Source: JABLTI01 sp035528035 (lineage in GTDB: Archaea > Asgardarchaeota > Heimdallarchaeia > JABLTI01). Taken from it: a stretch of DNA of 64,000 bases. The notes under the pieces were generated by a model. It was not told the DNA's origin. It worked only from the letters and a program-made list of their open reading frames with translations, and searched no databases. Of the stretch, positions 27,214 to 36,367 are shown in pieces (position 1 is the first letter of the stretch; each line of letters begins with the position of its first letter). Position numbers and translations under genes: made by a program. The stretch covers positions 62,001-126,000 of the forward strand of contig DATKZI010000014.1 in NCBI GenBank assembly GCA_035528035.1. Reading direction: 5' to 3'.

Positions 27214-28050
27214 ATGAAAATTCTATTCTTAGGAACTGCTCAGGATGCTGGTGTACCCCAAATAGGTTGCAATTGTCAAAATTGTTTTGAAGCAAAGAAT
27301 AATAACAAAGCAAGAAGATTTGGTCCATCAATCGCTTTGTATGATGAATTGAAAGAGTTTTGTTATGTTTTTGATGCTTCGCCAGATTTAAAGTATCAAG
27401 TAAACATCTTGAATAAACATGTAAAAAAAGTGAAAAACCAATCAAATTTACCAATATCAGGAATTTTCCTTACCCATGCGCACTTTGGTCATATTGCAGG
27501 ATTGTGGTCTTTAGGGAAAGAATGTATAGATACTAAACAAATTCAAGTTTTTTGTTCAAATAAAATGAGTGAATTCTTGAAAACTAAACACCCTTTTGAC
27601 CATTTATTAGATAGAGGAAATTTAGTACTGTTTTCTATGAATAATGAATTTGAATATCCTCTCGAGAATTTCAGAATAAAAGCTTTTCAAGTGCCACATA
27701 GAAATGAATATGCAGATACAGTTGGGTTTATCATTGCAGCTTCAAAAAGCATTCTTTATTTACCGGATATTGATAGATGGACAAATGAAATAATAGAAAA
27801 AATAGCTAATGTTGATATAGCTATAATTGATGGTACTTTTTACTCTAAGCAAGAATTGCCAAATCTTCAAGAAGTTCCTCATCCACCTATTGAAGAAACA
27901 ATTGAGATACTCGGAAATCTAAAAACACAAATTTATTTTACTCACTTTAATCATTCAAATCCAATTTTGGATTTAAAAAGTGAAGAGAGAAAAAGAGTTT
28001 TAGAAAAAGGATTTTTGATAGCTGATGATCAAATGGTTATTGATCTATAG
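27214..28050 (+). CDS. metallo-beta-lactamase-fold hydrolase, PqqB-like
   Basis: A 278-residue MBL-fold protein. The zinc motif THAHFGHIAGL lies near residues 86-96, with later ligands in DIDRW and FTHFNHSN. The N-terminus FLGTAQDAGVPQIGCNCQNC closely matches PqqB, where these cysteines bind an extra metal. No other pyrroloquinoline quinone genes are visible, so it is more likely a related phosphodiesterase or hydroxylase than a PQQ enzyme. ATG 27214 has little leader and may be read leaderless. Confidence 0.82.
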   Translation: MKILFLGTAQDAGVPQIGCNCQNCFEAKNNNKARRFGPSIALYDELKEFCYVFDASPDLKYQVNILNKHVKKVKNQSNLPISGIFLTHAHFGHIAGLWSLGKECIDTKQIQVFCSNKMSEFLKTKHPFDHLLDRGNLVLFSMNNEFEYPLENFRIKAFQVPHRNEYADTVGFIIAASKSILYLPDIDRWTNEIIEKIANVDIAIIDGTFYSKQELPNLQEVPHPPIEETIEILGNLKTQIYFTHFNHSNPILDLKSEERKRVLEKGFLIADDQMVIDL

Positions 28051-28054
28051 CTAA

Positions 28055-28933
28055 CTACTTACCTTTTTCTTCTGCGCGTTTATCTCGAACAAAATCCATA
28101 AATTCAGCATCAACCAAAGCAATGCCATTTTCTCTTGCTTTTTCGTTGATCTGTTTAATTACAGTACTCAAGAATACTCGAGGGACTTTTATGATTTTTT
28201 CACACGCTTCATCTGTCCATTTAATATCTGGATCAATACGTTCTACAGCAAATCTTACAGTACTAACATCAATACCTTTAGATTCAGGGATTGCTAATTT
28301 GTATGGTTTAGCAGAAGGTGTGAACCAGAAATACGCATTATTTCTAAAACCAAAATCAATAGGAATTTTAGGAAAGTCATTTGTACCTTCAAGAAGAGTT
28401 TTCTTATAACGGGATTTCATTACTATCTTATCTATTCGAAGTATCATATGGCATTCTGTTGTTACCTCATCAATTTCAATTGGTATTTCCTTGTCTACTG
28501 AGCATTCATAAACTTGGAAAGCTTCTGCAACAATATCTGGATAATTTTTCCCAATTACTCTTTCATTCTCTACTCTTTGGGAAGGAATTAAAGTAAATTT
28601 ACTGTTTTTCATTTTTTCTTCTGTAGTTTCACCTGGGAAACCAAGCATTACACAATTTTCCATGTATTTTTTATCATCAGGAATAAAATTAATGGAACAA
28701 ACACCTGTTCGAATAATGTTCATAGCAGTATTACTATTACTTCGCGCATTTAATTTCACAGCCCAGCGTCCATCGCCTGCAATTCTAAATGGAAAACATA
28801 ATGAGTATGGTCCTAAGTTGATTTGACCTGATTCAGAAAAGGTGCTAACTAGAACTACCGGCATGGGGAAGAAGCTAGAGGTTTGATAGAAATTATTTAA
28901 GATTCTTACATCTTCAAAATCATTTTTTGTCAT
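28055..28933 (-). CDS. flavin reductase-like protein with C-terminal PCP_red-like domain
   Basis: A 292-residue protein from ATG 28933. Residues 1-230 form a flavin-reductase-like split-barrel FMN-binding domain (PMPVVLVSTFSESGQINLGPYS, then ARSNSNTAMNIIRTGVCSINF). The last 50 residues (IKWTDEACEKIIKVPRVF through ARENGI) look like the small PCP_red domain known from light-independent protochlorophyllide reductase, which also occurs alone in non-photosynthetic microbes. The combination suggests a redox protein; the partner is unknown. It stops four bases from the convergent PqqB-like gene. Confidence 0.75.
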   Translation of the reverse strand: MTKNDFEDVRILNNFYQTSSFFPMPVVLVSTFSESGQINLGPYSLCFPFRIAGDGRWAVKLNARSNSNTAMNIIRTGVCSINFIPDDKKYMENCVMLGFPGETTEEKMKNSKFTLIPSQRVENERVIGKNYPDIVAEAFQVYECSVDKEIPIEIDEVTTECHMILRIDKIVMKSRYKKTLLEGTNDFPKIPIDFGFRNNAYFWFTPSAKPYKLAIPESKGIDVSTVRFAVERIDPDIKWTDEACEKIIKVPRVFLSTVIKQINEKARENGIALVDAEFMDFVRDKRAEEKGK

Positions 28934-29082
28934 AAGCAATTATTGAAATATATTCGATATATATTATTGCCGATTTAGGAAAAAAAATTTGTTGGATAAA
29001 ATTAGAATTTTTAAATCAATTTGATATTCTTTTATTATTTTTAAAGCTAAATTTATTATTACATAATTTATCTCATTTGTAC

Positions 29083-29889
29083 ATGGAAGTTCGTGGAATA
29101 ATTTTTGATATCAAGAAATTTGCTATTCATGATGGACCCGGTATACGGACAACAGTCTTTTTTAAGGGGTGCCCTATGAACTGTTGGTGGTGCCATAATC
29201 CTGAAAGTCAAAAGCTAGAACCTGAATTTATTACCAAACAAGTAATTTCAAATAATATTTCTAAATCATGTCCCGGAACAAAAGAAATTATTGGTCAAGA
29301 AGTTACTGCTCGAGATGTAATGGTTGAAATCGAAAAAGATCAAATATTTTATGAAGAATCTAATGGTGGAGTAACTTTTTCAGGTGGGGAACCTTTAATG
29401 CAACCTGAATTTCTATTGATTTTGTTAGACTTGTGTAAAAAGAAGAATATTCATACTACTATAGATACTGCTGGTTGTGTTTCTTCAGATATTATGAAAA
29501 AAATAGCTAAAAAAGTAGATTTATTTCTCTATGACATCAAGCTAATAGATAATGAAATGCACAAACGTTATACAGGCGTTTCTAATGAACAAATACTAAC
29601 AAATTTGAAATTACTAGTAAAAATGAATAAGAAAATTATTATTCGAATACCTGTTATTCCAACAATAAATACCTCTTCTAAAGATTTAGAGCAAATTGGA
29701 AAATTTCTTTCAGAATTAAATATTACTCAAGTCGAACTATTACGCTTTCATAAGATAGGAGAGGAGAAATATAATAAACTGAACAAAATAAACCGAATGA
29801 AAGATATTAAAGAACCTACTAAAGAAGAATTAATAGCTGTGAAAGAAAAACTTGAGAGTTATAATTTAGTAATCAAAATTGAGGAATAA
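29083..29889 (+). CDS. glycyl radical enzyme activating enzyme (radical SAM)
   Basis: A 268-residue radical SAM activase that makes the glycyl radical on the enzyme encoded three bases downstream. Cys30, Cys34 and Cys37 (KGCPMNCWWCHNP) bind the catalytic 4Fe-4S cluster, and TFSGGEPLMQ is the SAM-binding GGE motif. Most activases of dehydratase-type glycyl radical enzymes carry a ferredoxin insert with eight cysteines after the first motif. Here the insert is short and has a single Cys, so the auxiliary clusters are absent, as in pyruvate formate-lyase activase. ATG 29083 is preferred to TTG 29077. Confidence 0.92.
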   Translation: MEVRGIIFDIKKFAIHDGPGIRTTVFFKGCPMNCWWCHNPESQKLEPEFITKQVISNNISKSCPGTKEIIGQEVTARDVMVEIEKDQIFYEESNGGVTFSGGEPLMQPEFLLILLDLCKKKNIHTTIDTAGCVSSDIMKKIAKKVDLFLYDIKLIDNEMHKRYTGVSNEQILTNLKLLVKMNKKIIIRIPVIPTINTSSKDLEQIGKFLSELNITQVELLRFHKIGEEKYNKLNKINRMKDIKEPTKEELIAVKEKLESYNLVIKIEE

Positions 29890-29891
29890 TA

Positions 29892-32255
29892 ATGAATGCC
29901 AGAATTAGCAAATTACGTGATCAAAGTAGAAATGCAATTCCCTCTTTGAATATCGAACGAGCTAAACTTATAACTGAATTTTATAAAAGTGGTAAAGCTG
30001 AGAGAGTTTCAGTACCAGTTTCAAGAGCACTGGCTTTCAAGTATATTCTCGAAAATAAAGCTATTTGTATTAATGAAGGAGAAATCATTGTTGGAGAACG
30101 AGGACCCTTACCACAAGCAACACCAACTTATCCTGAGATATGTTGCCATAGTATGGAAGACCTTGAAATTTTAGATAGTCGTGGAAAGATTTCCTTTAAA
30201 GTTGATGATGAAACCAAACAAATTACTAGAGATATTATTATTCCTTTCTGGAAAGAACGATCAATAAGAGATAGAATATTTTCTGAGGTTGATCAAGAAT
30301 GGATAAATGCTTACGAAGCAGGGATATTTACTGAATTTATGGAACAACGAGCTCCAGGACATACTGTTGCTGATAAAAAAGTGTTTATTAAAGGATTTAA
30401 TGATTTCAAAGAAGAGATTGCTAAAAGCATAGCTGAATTGGACTTTATAACTGATCCAGAAGCGTTTGATAAACGAGAGCAATTAAAAGCGATGACGATA
30501 GCAGCAGATGCGTTGATTTTATTCGCTAAGCGTTACGCAGAAGAAGCAAGAAAAGAAGCTCAGAAAACAAATGATGAAAAACAAAAAGCTGAATTATTAG
30601 AAATAGCTATTGTTTGTGAATTTGTTCCAGCTAATGCTCCTCGCACTTTTAGGGAAGCTTTACAGCATTATTGGTTTGTTCATCTAGGAGTTATTACTGA
30701 ATTAAACACTTGGGATTCTTTTAATCCAGGAAGATTAGATCAACACCTTTATCCATTTTATAAGAAAGAATTGGACCAAGGAACATTAACTAAAGAACAA
30801 GCTAAAGAACTGTTACAAGCATTCTGGGTGAAATTTAATAATCAACCAGCACCACCAAAAGTAGGAGTCACAGCAGAAGAAAGTAACACTTATACCGATT
30901 TTTGTACTATTAATCTCGGGGGATTGAAAGAAGATGGAACAGATGGAGTAAATGAATTATCATATTTGATACTTGATGTTATCGAAGAAATGCGTATTTT
31001 ACAACCAAGTTCTATGGTTCAAATAAGTAATTTAACACCTAATGATTTTCTCAAACGAGCACTAAAAATCATTAAGACAGGATTTGGTCAACCTTCGATT
31101 TTTAATACTGATTCCATTGTTAAAGAAATGATACGTGTTGGTAAATCAGTTCAAGATGCTCGAAATGGTGGAGCAAGTGGGTGTGTTGAAACAGGAGCTT
31201 TTGGGAAGGAAGCATACATTTTAACTGGCTATTTCAATCTAGTGAAAATTTTAGAGGTTACTTTGAATAATGGTATAGATACTCGTACTGGCAAAAAAAT
31301 TGGATTGGAAACAGGGGATGTTATCACATTCAAAACTTTTGATGAATTGTTTGATGCTTATAAAAAACAAGTCAATTATTTTATTGATATTAAAATTAAA
31401 GGTAATAATATCATTGAAAGACTTTGGGCCAAATATCTCCCAGCACCATTTCTTTCTATAATAATTGATGATTGCATAAAGAAAGGAAAAGATTACAACG
31501 CTGGAGGAGCAAGATATAACTCAAGCTATATCCAAGGAGTAGGTTTAGGAAGTATAACTGATTCTTTAACATCTATCAAGTATAATATTTTCGACAAGAA
31601 ATTTCTCACAATGAAAGAACTTCTTGAAGCATTAAAAAATAATTTTGATAAAAAAGAAAATCTAAGACAAACGCTAGTTTGTAATACACCAAAATATGGT
31701 AACGATGATGATTATGCTGATAGTATTATGAAAAGAGTTTTCGAAATCTATTTTTCAGCAGTTGACGGTAGACCTAATACCAAAAATGGCAATTATCGAA
31801 TTAATCTATTACCTACCACAGTTCACGTTTATTTTGGCAGTGTTATAGGTGCTACTCCAGATGGACGAAAAAGTGCAGAACCATTATCGGAAGGAATATC
31901 TCCTGTTCAAGGAACTGATACACATGGACCTACAGCAGTATTAAAATCCGCAGGTAAAATTGATCATATAAGAACTGGTGGAACATTGCTAAATCAAAAA
32001 TTCACTCCTAATTTCCTAGCAACAGATGAAGGTATAATGAAAATTTCACATCTTGTTCGAGCTTATTTCAAAATGAGTGGACATCATATTCAATTCAATG
32101 TTGTCTCTGCTGAAACTTTACGAGAAGCACAGAAAAATCCAGAAAAACATCGTGACTTAATTGTTAGAGTAGCAGGATATAGTGATTACTTTATTAATCT
32201 TGGAACCAAACTCCAAGATGAAATTATTAGAAGAACCGAACATGGGATAAATTAG
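29892..32255 (+). CDS. hypD: glycyl radical enzyme, trans-4-hydroxy-L-proline dehydratase type
   Basis: A 787-residue glycyl radical enzyme. The active-site Cys431 lies in ASGCVETGAFGKEAY with Glu433 as the expected base, and the radical Gly762 in RVAGYSDYF near the C-terminus. From memory the sequence resembles clostridial HypD along its whole length (APTYPEICC-like segment, FTEFMEQRAPGHTV, KFNNQPAPPKVG, PKYGNDDDYAD), much more than pyruvate formate-lyase or choline lyase. HypD turns hydroxyproline into pyrroline-5-carboxylate. Its activase is directly upstream. No proline reductase is visible, so the substrate should be treated as probable. Confidence 0.85.
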   Translation: MNARISKLRDQSRNAIPSLNIERAKLITEFYKSGKAERVSVPVSRALAFKYILENKAICINEGEIIVGERGPLPQATPTYPEICCHSMEDLEILDSRGKISFKVDDETKQITRDIIIPFWKERSIRDRIFSEVDQEWINAYEAGIFTEFMEQRAPGHTVADKKVFIKGFNDFKEEIAKSIAELDFITDPEAFDKREQLKAMTIAADALILFAKRYAEEARKEAQKTNDEKQKAELLEIAIVCEFVPANAPRTFREALQHYWFVHLGVITELNTWDSFNPGRLDQHLYPFYKKELDQGTLTKEQAKELLQAFWVKFNNQPAPPKVGVTAEESNTYTDFCTINLGGLKEDGTDGVNELSYLILDVIEEMRILQPSSMVQISNLTPNDFLKRALKIIKTGFGQPSIFNTDSIVKEMIRVGKSVQDARNGGASGCVETGAFGKEAYILTGYFNLVKILEVTLNNGIDTRTGKKIGLETGDVITFKTFDELFDAYKKQVNYFIDIKIKGNNIIERLWAKYLPAPFLSIIIDDCIKKGKDYNAGGARYNSSYIQGVGLGSITDSLTSIKYNIFDKKFLTMKELLEALKNNFDKKENLRQTLVCNTPKYGNDDDYADSIMKRVFEIYFSAVDGRPNTKNGNYRINLLPTTVHVYFGSVIGATPDGRKSAEPLSEGISPVQGTDTHGPTAVLKSAGKIDHIRTGGTLLNQKFTPNFLATDEGIMKISHLVRAYFKMSGHHIQFNVVSAETLREAQKNPEKHRDLIVRVAGYSDYFINLGTKLQDEIIRRTEHGIN

Positions 32256-32320
32256 AGGGAAGTATTATCTGCTAATTTTAAGGAAAGAAAAAACAAAAGA
32301 AGATAGAATTTTAGCAATTC

Positions 32321-33064
32321 CTATGCTTCTTCTTTTTTGGTTTCAAATTTTTCTGAAAACTGTTGCCCTTCAGTTACTTTTAGAGTCCATTCTTCACCTT
32401 TAGCAGCTGCAACGAGACTCGGATAATGTCGTGGAAGTTGAGCTAAAAGCATTCCTAATGCTATGAAAAAGGGTATCATATAAAGGAATGGGTTACCTGA
32501 TGGAAGATTCCATCCTGCTAGAATGTCAAGTCCCCAAGGTGCAGTTATAGGCATAAACAATGCAGCTGGGATGTAAAATATTGCAGATAGAATTGTTGAA
32601 ACCCTTGTTGGTATTTTGAATAACCCAATCATTATGCCAAAAGGTAAGAAATAACAGATTAAAACTAATGGATTCACCCACAGGAGTGTACCTATAAAAA
32701 CTGCTGAACCACGTCCACCTTTAAATCCGAGGAAAGGTGAATGATTATGACCTAGAATACATAACGCGGGTCCCAATGTAACAGCGAGTAGATACCAAAT
32801 CGAATTTCCTAGGTAATATTTTGAAAATCCCCAATCTATTAATGCAATAGGAATCAATCCTTTCAAAATATCTACAAAAATAACTGTTAAACCAATAGGT
32901 AGCCCATATGTCATAACAGCATTAAATCCACCAGGATTTCCAATATTGAAATTTCTTAAATCCTTTCCTGTTCTGCGTTTGCCAATAATTACAGCGTAAG
33001 GAATTGAGCCACTAAAAAATGATCCTAATAGAGCAATAACAAACCACAATGGTCCTAGATCCAT
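32321..33064 (-). CDS. plsY: PlsY-family glycerol-3-phosphate acyltransferase
   Basis: A 247-residue membrane acyltransferase with about seven helices. PlsY motifs are visible: SGSIPYAVIIGK near residues 18-29, FNIGNPGGFNAV near 39-50, and GHNHSPFLGFKGGRG near 105-119. PlsY moves an acyl group from acyl-phosphate to glycerol-3-phosphate in bacteria-type lipid synthesis, so its presence in an archaeon is notable. The second motif departs from the usual GSGNPGATN. Neither PlsX nor PlsC is present here. Function in an ether-lipid organism is uncertain. Confidence 0.82.
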   Translation of the reverse strand: MDLGPLWFVIALLGSFFSGSIPYAVIIGKRRTGKDLRNFNIGNPGGFNAVMTYGLPIGLTVIFVDILKGLIPIALIDWGFSKYYLGNSIWYLLAVTLGPALCILGHNHSPFLGFKGGRGSAVFIGTLLWVNPLVLICYFLPFGIMIGLFKIPTRVSTILSAIFYIPAALFMPITAPWGLDILAGWNLPSGNPFLYMIPFFIALGMLLAQLPRHYPSLVAAAKGEEWTLKVTEGQQFSEKFETKKEEA

Positions 33065-33183
33065 GTTTAATATCTCCTTTATTTCTAATTTAAGTTAACT
33101 CTCTACTTTATTAATTTTTCATACAAAACAATGAAAAAAAAGTGAAATACTCTTTTTGAAAGAGTATTAAAATTAATTAAAAA

Positions 33184-33777
33184 CTACGATTCTACTGCAG
33201 AAGTCTTTTCTTTAAACTTGTATCTATCACCACCAAATGTTTGTGGGTAGAGTGCCATTCGAATATAAACGAGTATAGGTGTTAGTATCCATAATAGATT
33301 CGCTAATACCATTCCATACCACATATCATTAGTTGGGTATAATACAAATTCATTGATCATAATAATAGTCACATTTGTGAGCATTATTGAAGCCCAGATA
33401 ATACTTGGCATTCGAATCCAATTTTTACCTCTAATAAAAGCGTATGTAGCAATTGCATAGAATGGACCAAAAAGCACTACATCAATCCAAATTGTTGCTT
33501 GCCACCAAGTTTCTCGAGCTAATAAAGCAGGATCCATATTTGTGCCTACCCAGTGATTTAAATCAACAATAAATTTTGGAGGCCAAATTGGATAGTCCGT
33601 TAAAGGCCAATTATATAAATGATCATCACCTGAAACAACCAATTGTTCTAAATCGAACATGTAACAAATAAAGATGAAATTAAAAATAAAAAATGTTACA
33701 AGAAATATGTCGATTATTTTTCTAGCTCTATCTCTTTTACCTATAGGTACTGTTTCTACTCTCATAGTTGTTATCAC
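33184..33777 (-). CDS. EXPERA-domain membrane protein resembling TMEM97
   Basis: A 197-residue four-helix protein (about 20-40, 92-115, 124-145, 155-177). It aligns by eye with human TMEM97 (sigma-2 receptor), a eukaryotic EXPERA protein of sterol handling. The segment MDPALLARETWW plus PFYAIATYAFIRG and WIRMPSIIW matches DPLLQEPPAW, PFFPIATYAFLKG and WIRTPAIIY. TMEM97 residues Asp29, Asp56 and Glu73 correspond to Asp42, Asp82 and Asp99 here. The likely role is binding or isomerising a lipid, isoprenoid or sterol-like molecule. It follows plsY on the same strand. Confidence 0.72.
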   Translation of the reverse strand: MITTMRVETVPIGKRDRARKIIDIFLVTFFIFNFIFICYMFDLEQLVVSGDDHLYNWPLTDYPIWPPKFIVDLNHWVGTNMDPALLARETWWQATIWIDVVLFGPFYAIATYAFIRGKNWIRMPSIIWASIMLTNVTIIMINEFVLYPTNDMWYGMVLANLLWILTPILVYIRMALYPQTFGGDRYKFKEKTSAVES

Positions 33778-33838
33778 TTTAATAGTTAGTAATTATTAAG
33801 TTCTTTTTATGAAACACTCAGAATTATAAAAAAGTTAC

Positions 33839-35062
33839 TCATATAATCAATGATTTTATTTGATTTTCATAATCTTTAGGATATACATTACCAATTACTA
33901 TTTCTTTACATTCATGGAAGTTAGCGAATTTTTGTAATCCCTTGTAAAATCTCTCAAGTATATCATCATCAATATGAATATTTGACTCAAAATAAATTGA
34001 TTTCAGTTCTAACTTTTGTTCTTTTCTATGAACTTTCACATCTGTTCTTCCTATGAATTGACTGTTATCTAAAATTGGCAATACATAATAACCATATTTT
34101 CTTTTTGGTTCAGGAACATAACATTCTATTTTATATTCAAAATTCCAAAATTTCTCAGGCAAATATCTTTCTCGAATAAGATTATCAAAAGGACTTATAA
34201 AAGCTATATAATCATTGGTAAAATTATCTATCTTTGAAATTTCCTTACATTCTGAGGCTAACATGTAAAAATTTTCATTTATCCCATCAATAGCTACTGT
34301 TTCTAATAATCCATCTTCTACGTTTTGATCGAGAAATTCAATCGCATTCTTCTTATTGTTTTTCCAAATAAATTTAGCAATAGCATTTCCAGTATAAGTT
34401 TTTAATTCGTCATAATTTACTATTCCAATTGATGATAAGACAATTTTAAGCAAATAATTAGGTAATTCATCTTTTGGTAAAGGTTCATTACTAATTCGTG
34501 CTGGTAAAACTCTTTCAGTCAAATCATAATATCTTTGAAAATTCTTTCTATAACTGATCATTAATTTTCCTAAGCTATAGAGTATATCTAATGCAGCCTT
34601 TTCATCCTTCCAATTCCACCAACCACCTGGTTTCTTACTGGTATTTTTGAAATCAGAGCTAGTTGTTGGACCATTTTTCTTGACATATTCATAAACTTCT
34701 TCAATTATGTGTTTGCTTTTTTCTGCCCAACCAGCCCACCATGAACCAATTCCTTCAGAAAATAATTTAGCTTTCCAAAGATAGTATGGATATTCTTCTA
34801 TGGGCAGAAAACACATTGCATGAGACCAGAATTCGAATACTTCTTTTTGTTCTAATAAATCCCAAATAGTTTTTTCTATATATCCATTAAAACGATTGAA
34901 TAAAATCAAATTATGAGATCTTGAAACAACAGAAATGGTATCAATTTGTATATTATGAATTCGTTTTACGACATCTAAAGATGAATTCAATTGATTATTG
35001 GTAAGTAATCCCTGTTTGTGGAGGATAAATCTTTGTGCTTGTTCTCGAGAGAGTTGAATCAT
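33839..35062 (-). CDS. winged-helix DNA glycosylase of the AlkX/YcaQ type
   Basis: A 407-residue HTH_42 protein that is a good candidate for an interstrand-crosslink glycosylase. After the N-terminal RFILHKQGLL helix, the sequence VKRIHNIQIDTISVVSRSHNLILFNR contains Q-I-D, the catalytic Q-x-D of the YcaQ/AlkX group, and FEFWSHAMCFLP follows. C-terminal LPILDNSQFIGRTDVKVHRKEQKLELKSIY is also family-typical. Unlike the paralogue at 1723, the active-site residues are intact. It lies alone between the EXPERA and SDR genes on the same strand. Confidence 0.85.
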   Translation of the reverse strand: MIQLSREQAQRFILHKQGLLTNNQLNSSLDVVKRIHNIQIDTISVVSRSHNLILFNRFNGYIEKTIWDLLEQKEVFEFWSHAMCFLPIEEYPYYLWKAKLFSEGIGSWWAGWAEKSKHIIEEVYEYVKKNGPTTSSDFKNTSKKPGGWWNWKDEKAALDILYSLGKLMISYRKNFQRYYDLTERVLPARISNEPLPKDELPNYLLKIVLSSIGIVNYDELKTYTGNAIAKFIWKNNKKNAIEFLDQNVEDGLLETVAIDGINENFYMLASECKEISKIDNFTNDYIAFISPFDNLIRERYLPEKFWNFEYKIECYVPEPKRKYGYYVLPILDNSQFIGRTDVKVHRKEQKLELKSIYFESNIHIDDDILERFYKGLQKFANFHECKEIVIGNVYPKDYENQIKSLII

Positions 35063-35133
35063 ATCAGTAAGTTGATTATAAGTAATTTATTACTTTTTAT
35101 TAGTCTTTTTAGGAAAAAATAAGGATGAGGATA

Positions 35134-35970
35134 TTATTTACTACTATGATTTTTTTCATCACCATACATTTTCATAGCAATATTACCCATCATCTTTATA
35201 GTTGATTTTCTTGATTGTAATCGTCTCATAATAAATGCATAGAATCTATTTTGAGCACCAGGAATATGATATGGTTTATTTTTCCAAAGACTCTTTAATG
35301 CTCCTTTTGCTACTTTGCTTGGTTCCATAGGTTTCGGATCTATTAAGCCAGCCCTTTTAGGTTTAGAATTAACATAATTGGGTGTTCTTGTAGCACCAGC
35401 AACACAAGCCATTACTTTAACTCCATGATTTTTCATTTCATACCAAAGAGCTTCAGCAAGATTCATATTATATCCTTTTGTAGCACTATAATGAGCATGT
35501 AATGGGTTACCTTGCAAACCAGCAAGTGAGGACATCAATATAATTCCTCCGGAACCTCTTTCTTTCATTTTTTTGCCAAAATAATATGTTAATAGTATTG
35601 GAGCTTTACAATTTACCTCAATAGTTTTCAAATGCTGTTCAATCTCAAAATTATGAAAGGCTCCAATAAGGCTAACTGCTGCATTATAAACTAAAAGACC
35701 AATTTCTAAATCCTTGGTTGCTGATTTGACTTTTTCCAAAATATCTGGTGAAGCCAAATCCATTTGTAATATTTTTGTTTCGACTTGATATTTTGTTTTA
35801 AATTCTTTTGAAAGTTCATCAAGTAAATCCTTTTGTCTTGCTATTAAAGCAACATTGATACCCTTACTAGCAATTTCTCTAGCAAAAGCAGCCCCTAATC
35901 CTTCAGAAGCTCCTGCAATCAACGCCCAAGGTCCAAAATCATTTTTCATATTGTTGGAAATAGATGACAT
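35134..35970 (-). CDS. short-chain dehydrogenase/reductase
   Basis: A 278-residue classical SDR from ATG 35970; a TTG at 36024 would add 18 unlikely hydrophobic residues. The nucleotide site is AGASEGLGAAFA, NAA follows, and the catalytic Ser, Tyr and Lys appear in LMSSLAGLQG and HYSATKGYN. The C-terminal extension with basic residues (MRRLQSRKSTIK) resembles the 17-beta-HSD/3-ketoacyl reductase-like subgroup. Substrate is unknown; lipids or keto-alcohols are common. Confidence 0.9.
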   Translation of the reverse strand: MSSISNNMKNDFGPWALIAGASEGLGAAFAREIASKGINVALIARQKDLLDELSKEFKTKYQVETKILQMDLASPDILEKVKSATKDLEIGLLVYNAAVSLIGAFHNFEIEQHLKTIEVNCKAPILLTYYFGKKMKERGSGGIILMSSLAGLQGNPLHAHYSATKGYNMNLAEALWYEMKNHGVKVMACVAGATRTPNYVNSKPKRAGLIDPKPMEPSKVAKGALKSLWKNKPYHIPGAQNRFYAFIMRRLQSRKSTIKMMGNIAMKMYGDEKNHSSK

Positions 35971-36071
35971 ACATTCGTTGAAAGCTTTGTTAAATAAAAA
36001 CTTAATGTTAAAAAAACAATACAAATTACATAGCTTTTAAAAGAAGTTTACTAATATAAAAGTAAGAAAAG

Positions 36072-36326
36072 GTGAATTTTCATTTGTCATATATTAACTT
36101 CAGATTTTACAGAATATATGGTATAGTTATTTCATTATTGTATTCAATGTGGATTATTATTGGTTTTACATATGATTGGCCATATTGGATAATCTTTGCA
36201 ATGCTATTACCTGCTTTCATAATTGTTTACTTGATGTATTATACGATCAGATATTTCCAGAATCCCAAACCACCCGAGGATCCTATTGATAGAATCGAAC
36301 ATGAATATGTTAACACAAAATTGTAA
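36072..36326 (+). CDS. small two-helix membrane protein
   Basis: An 84-residue protein from GTG 36072 (AGGTG overlaps the start; TTG 36084 is an alternative). Two hydrophobic helices (about 16-32 and 38-58) are followed by a charged tail with PKPPEDPIDRIEHEY. No family recognised. It lies divergent from the SDR gene. Confidence 0.55.
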   Translation: MNFHLSYINFRFYRIYGIVISLLYSMWIIIGFTYDWPYWIIFAMLLPAFIIVYLMYYTIRYFQNPKPPEDPIDRIEHEYVNTKL

Positions 36327-36367
36327 TGAAGATGGTAAATAAGAAAGATAAAAGTGAAATATAAATT

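Noticed and set aside
27214..28050. evidence for PQQ synthesis from the PqqB-like gene
   Set aside because: No pqqA, C, D or E is present; the MBL fold with these cysteines is also found in other hydrolases.
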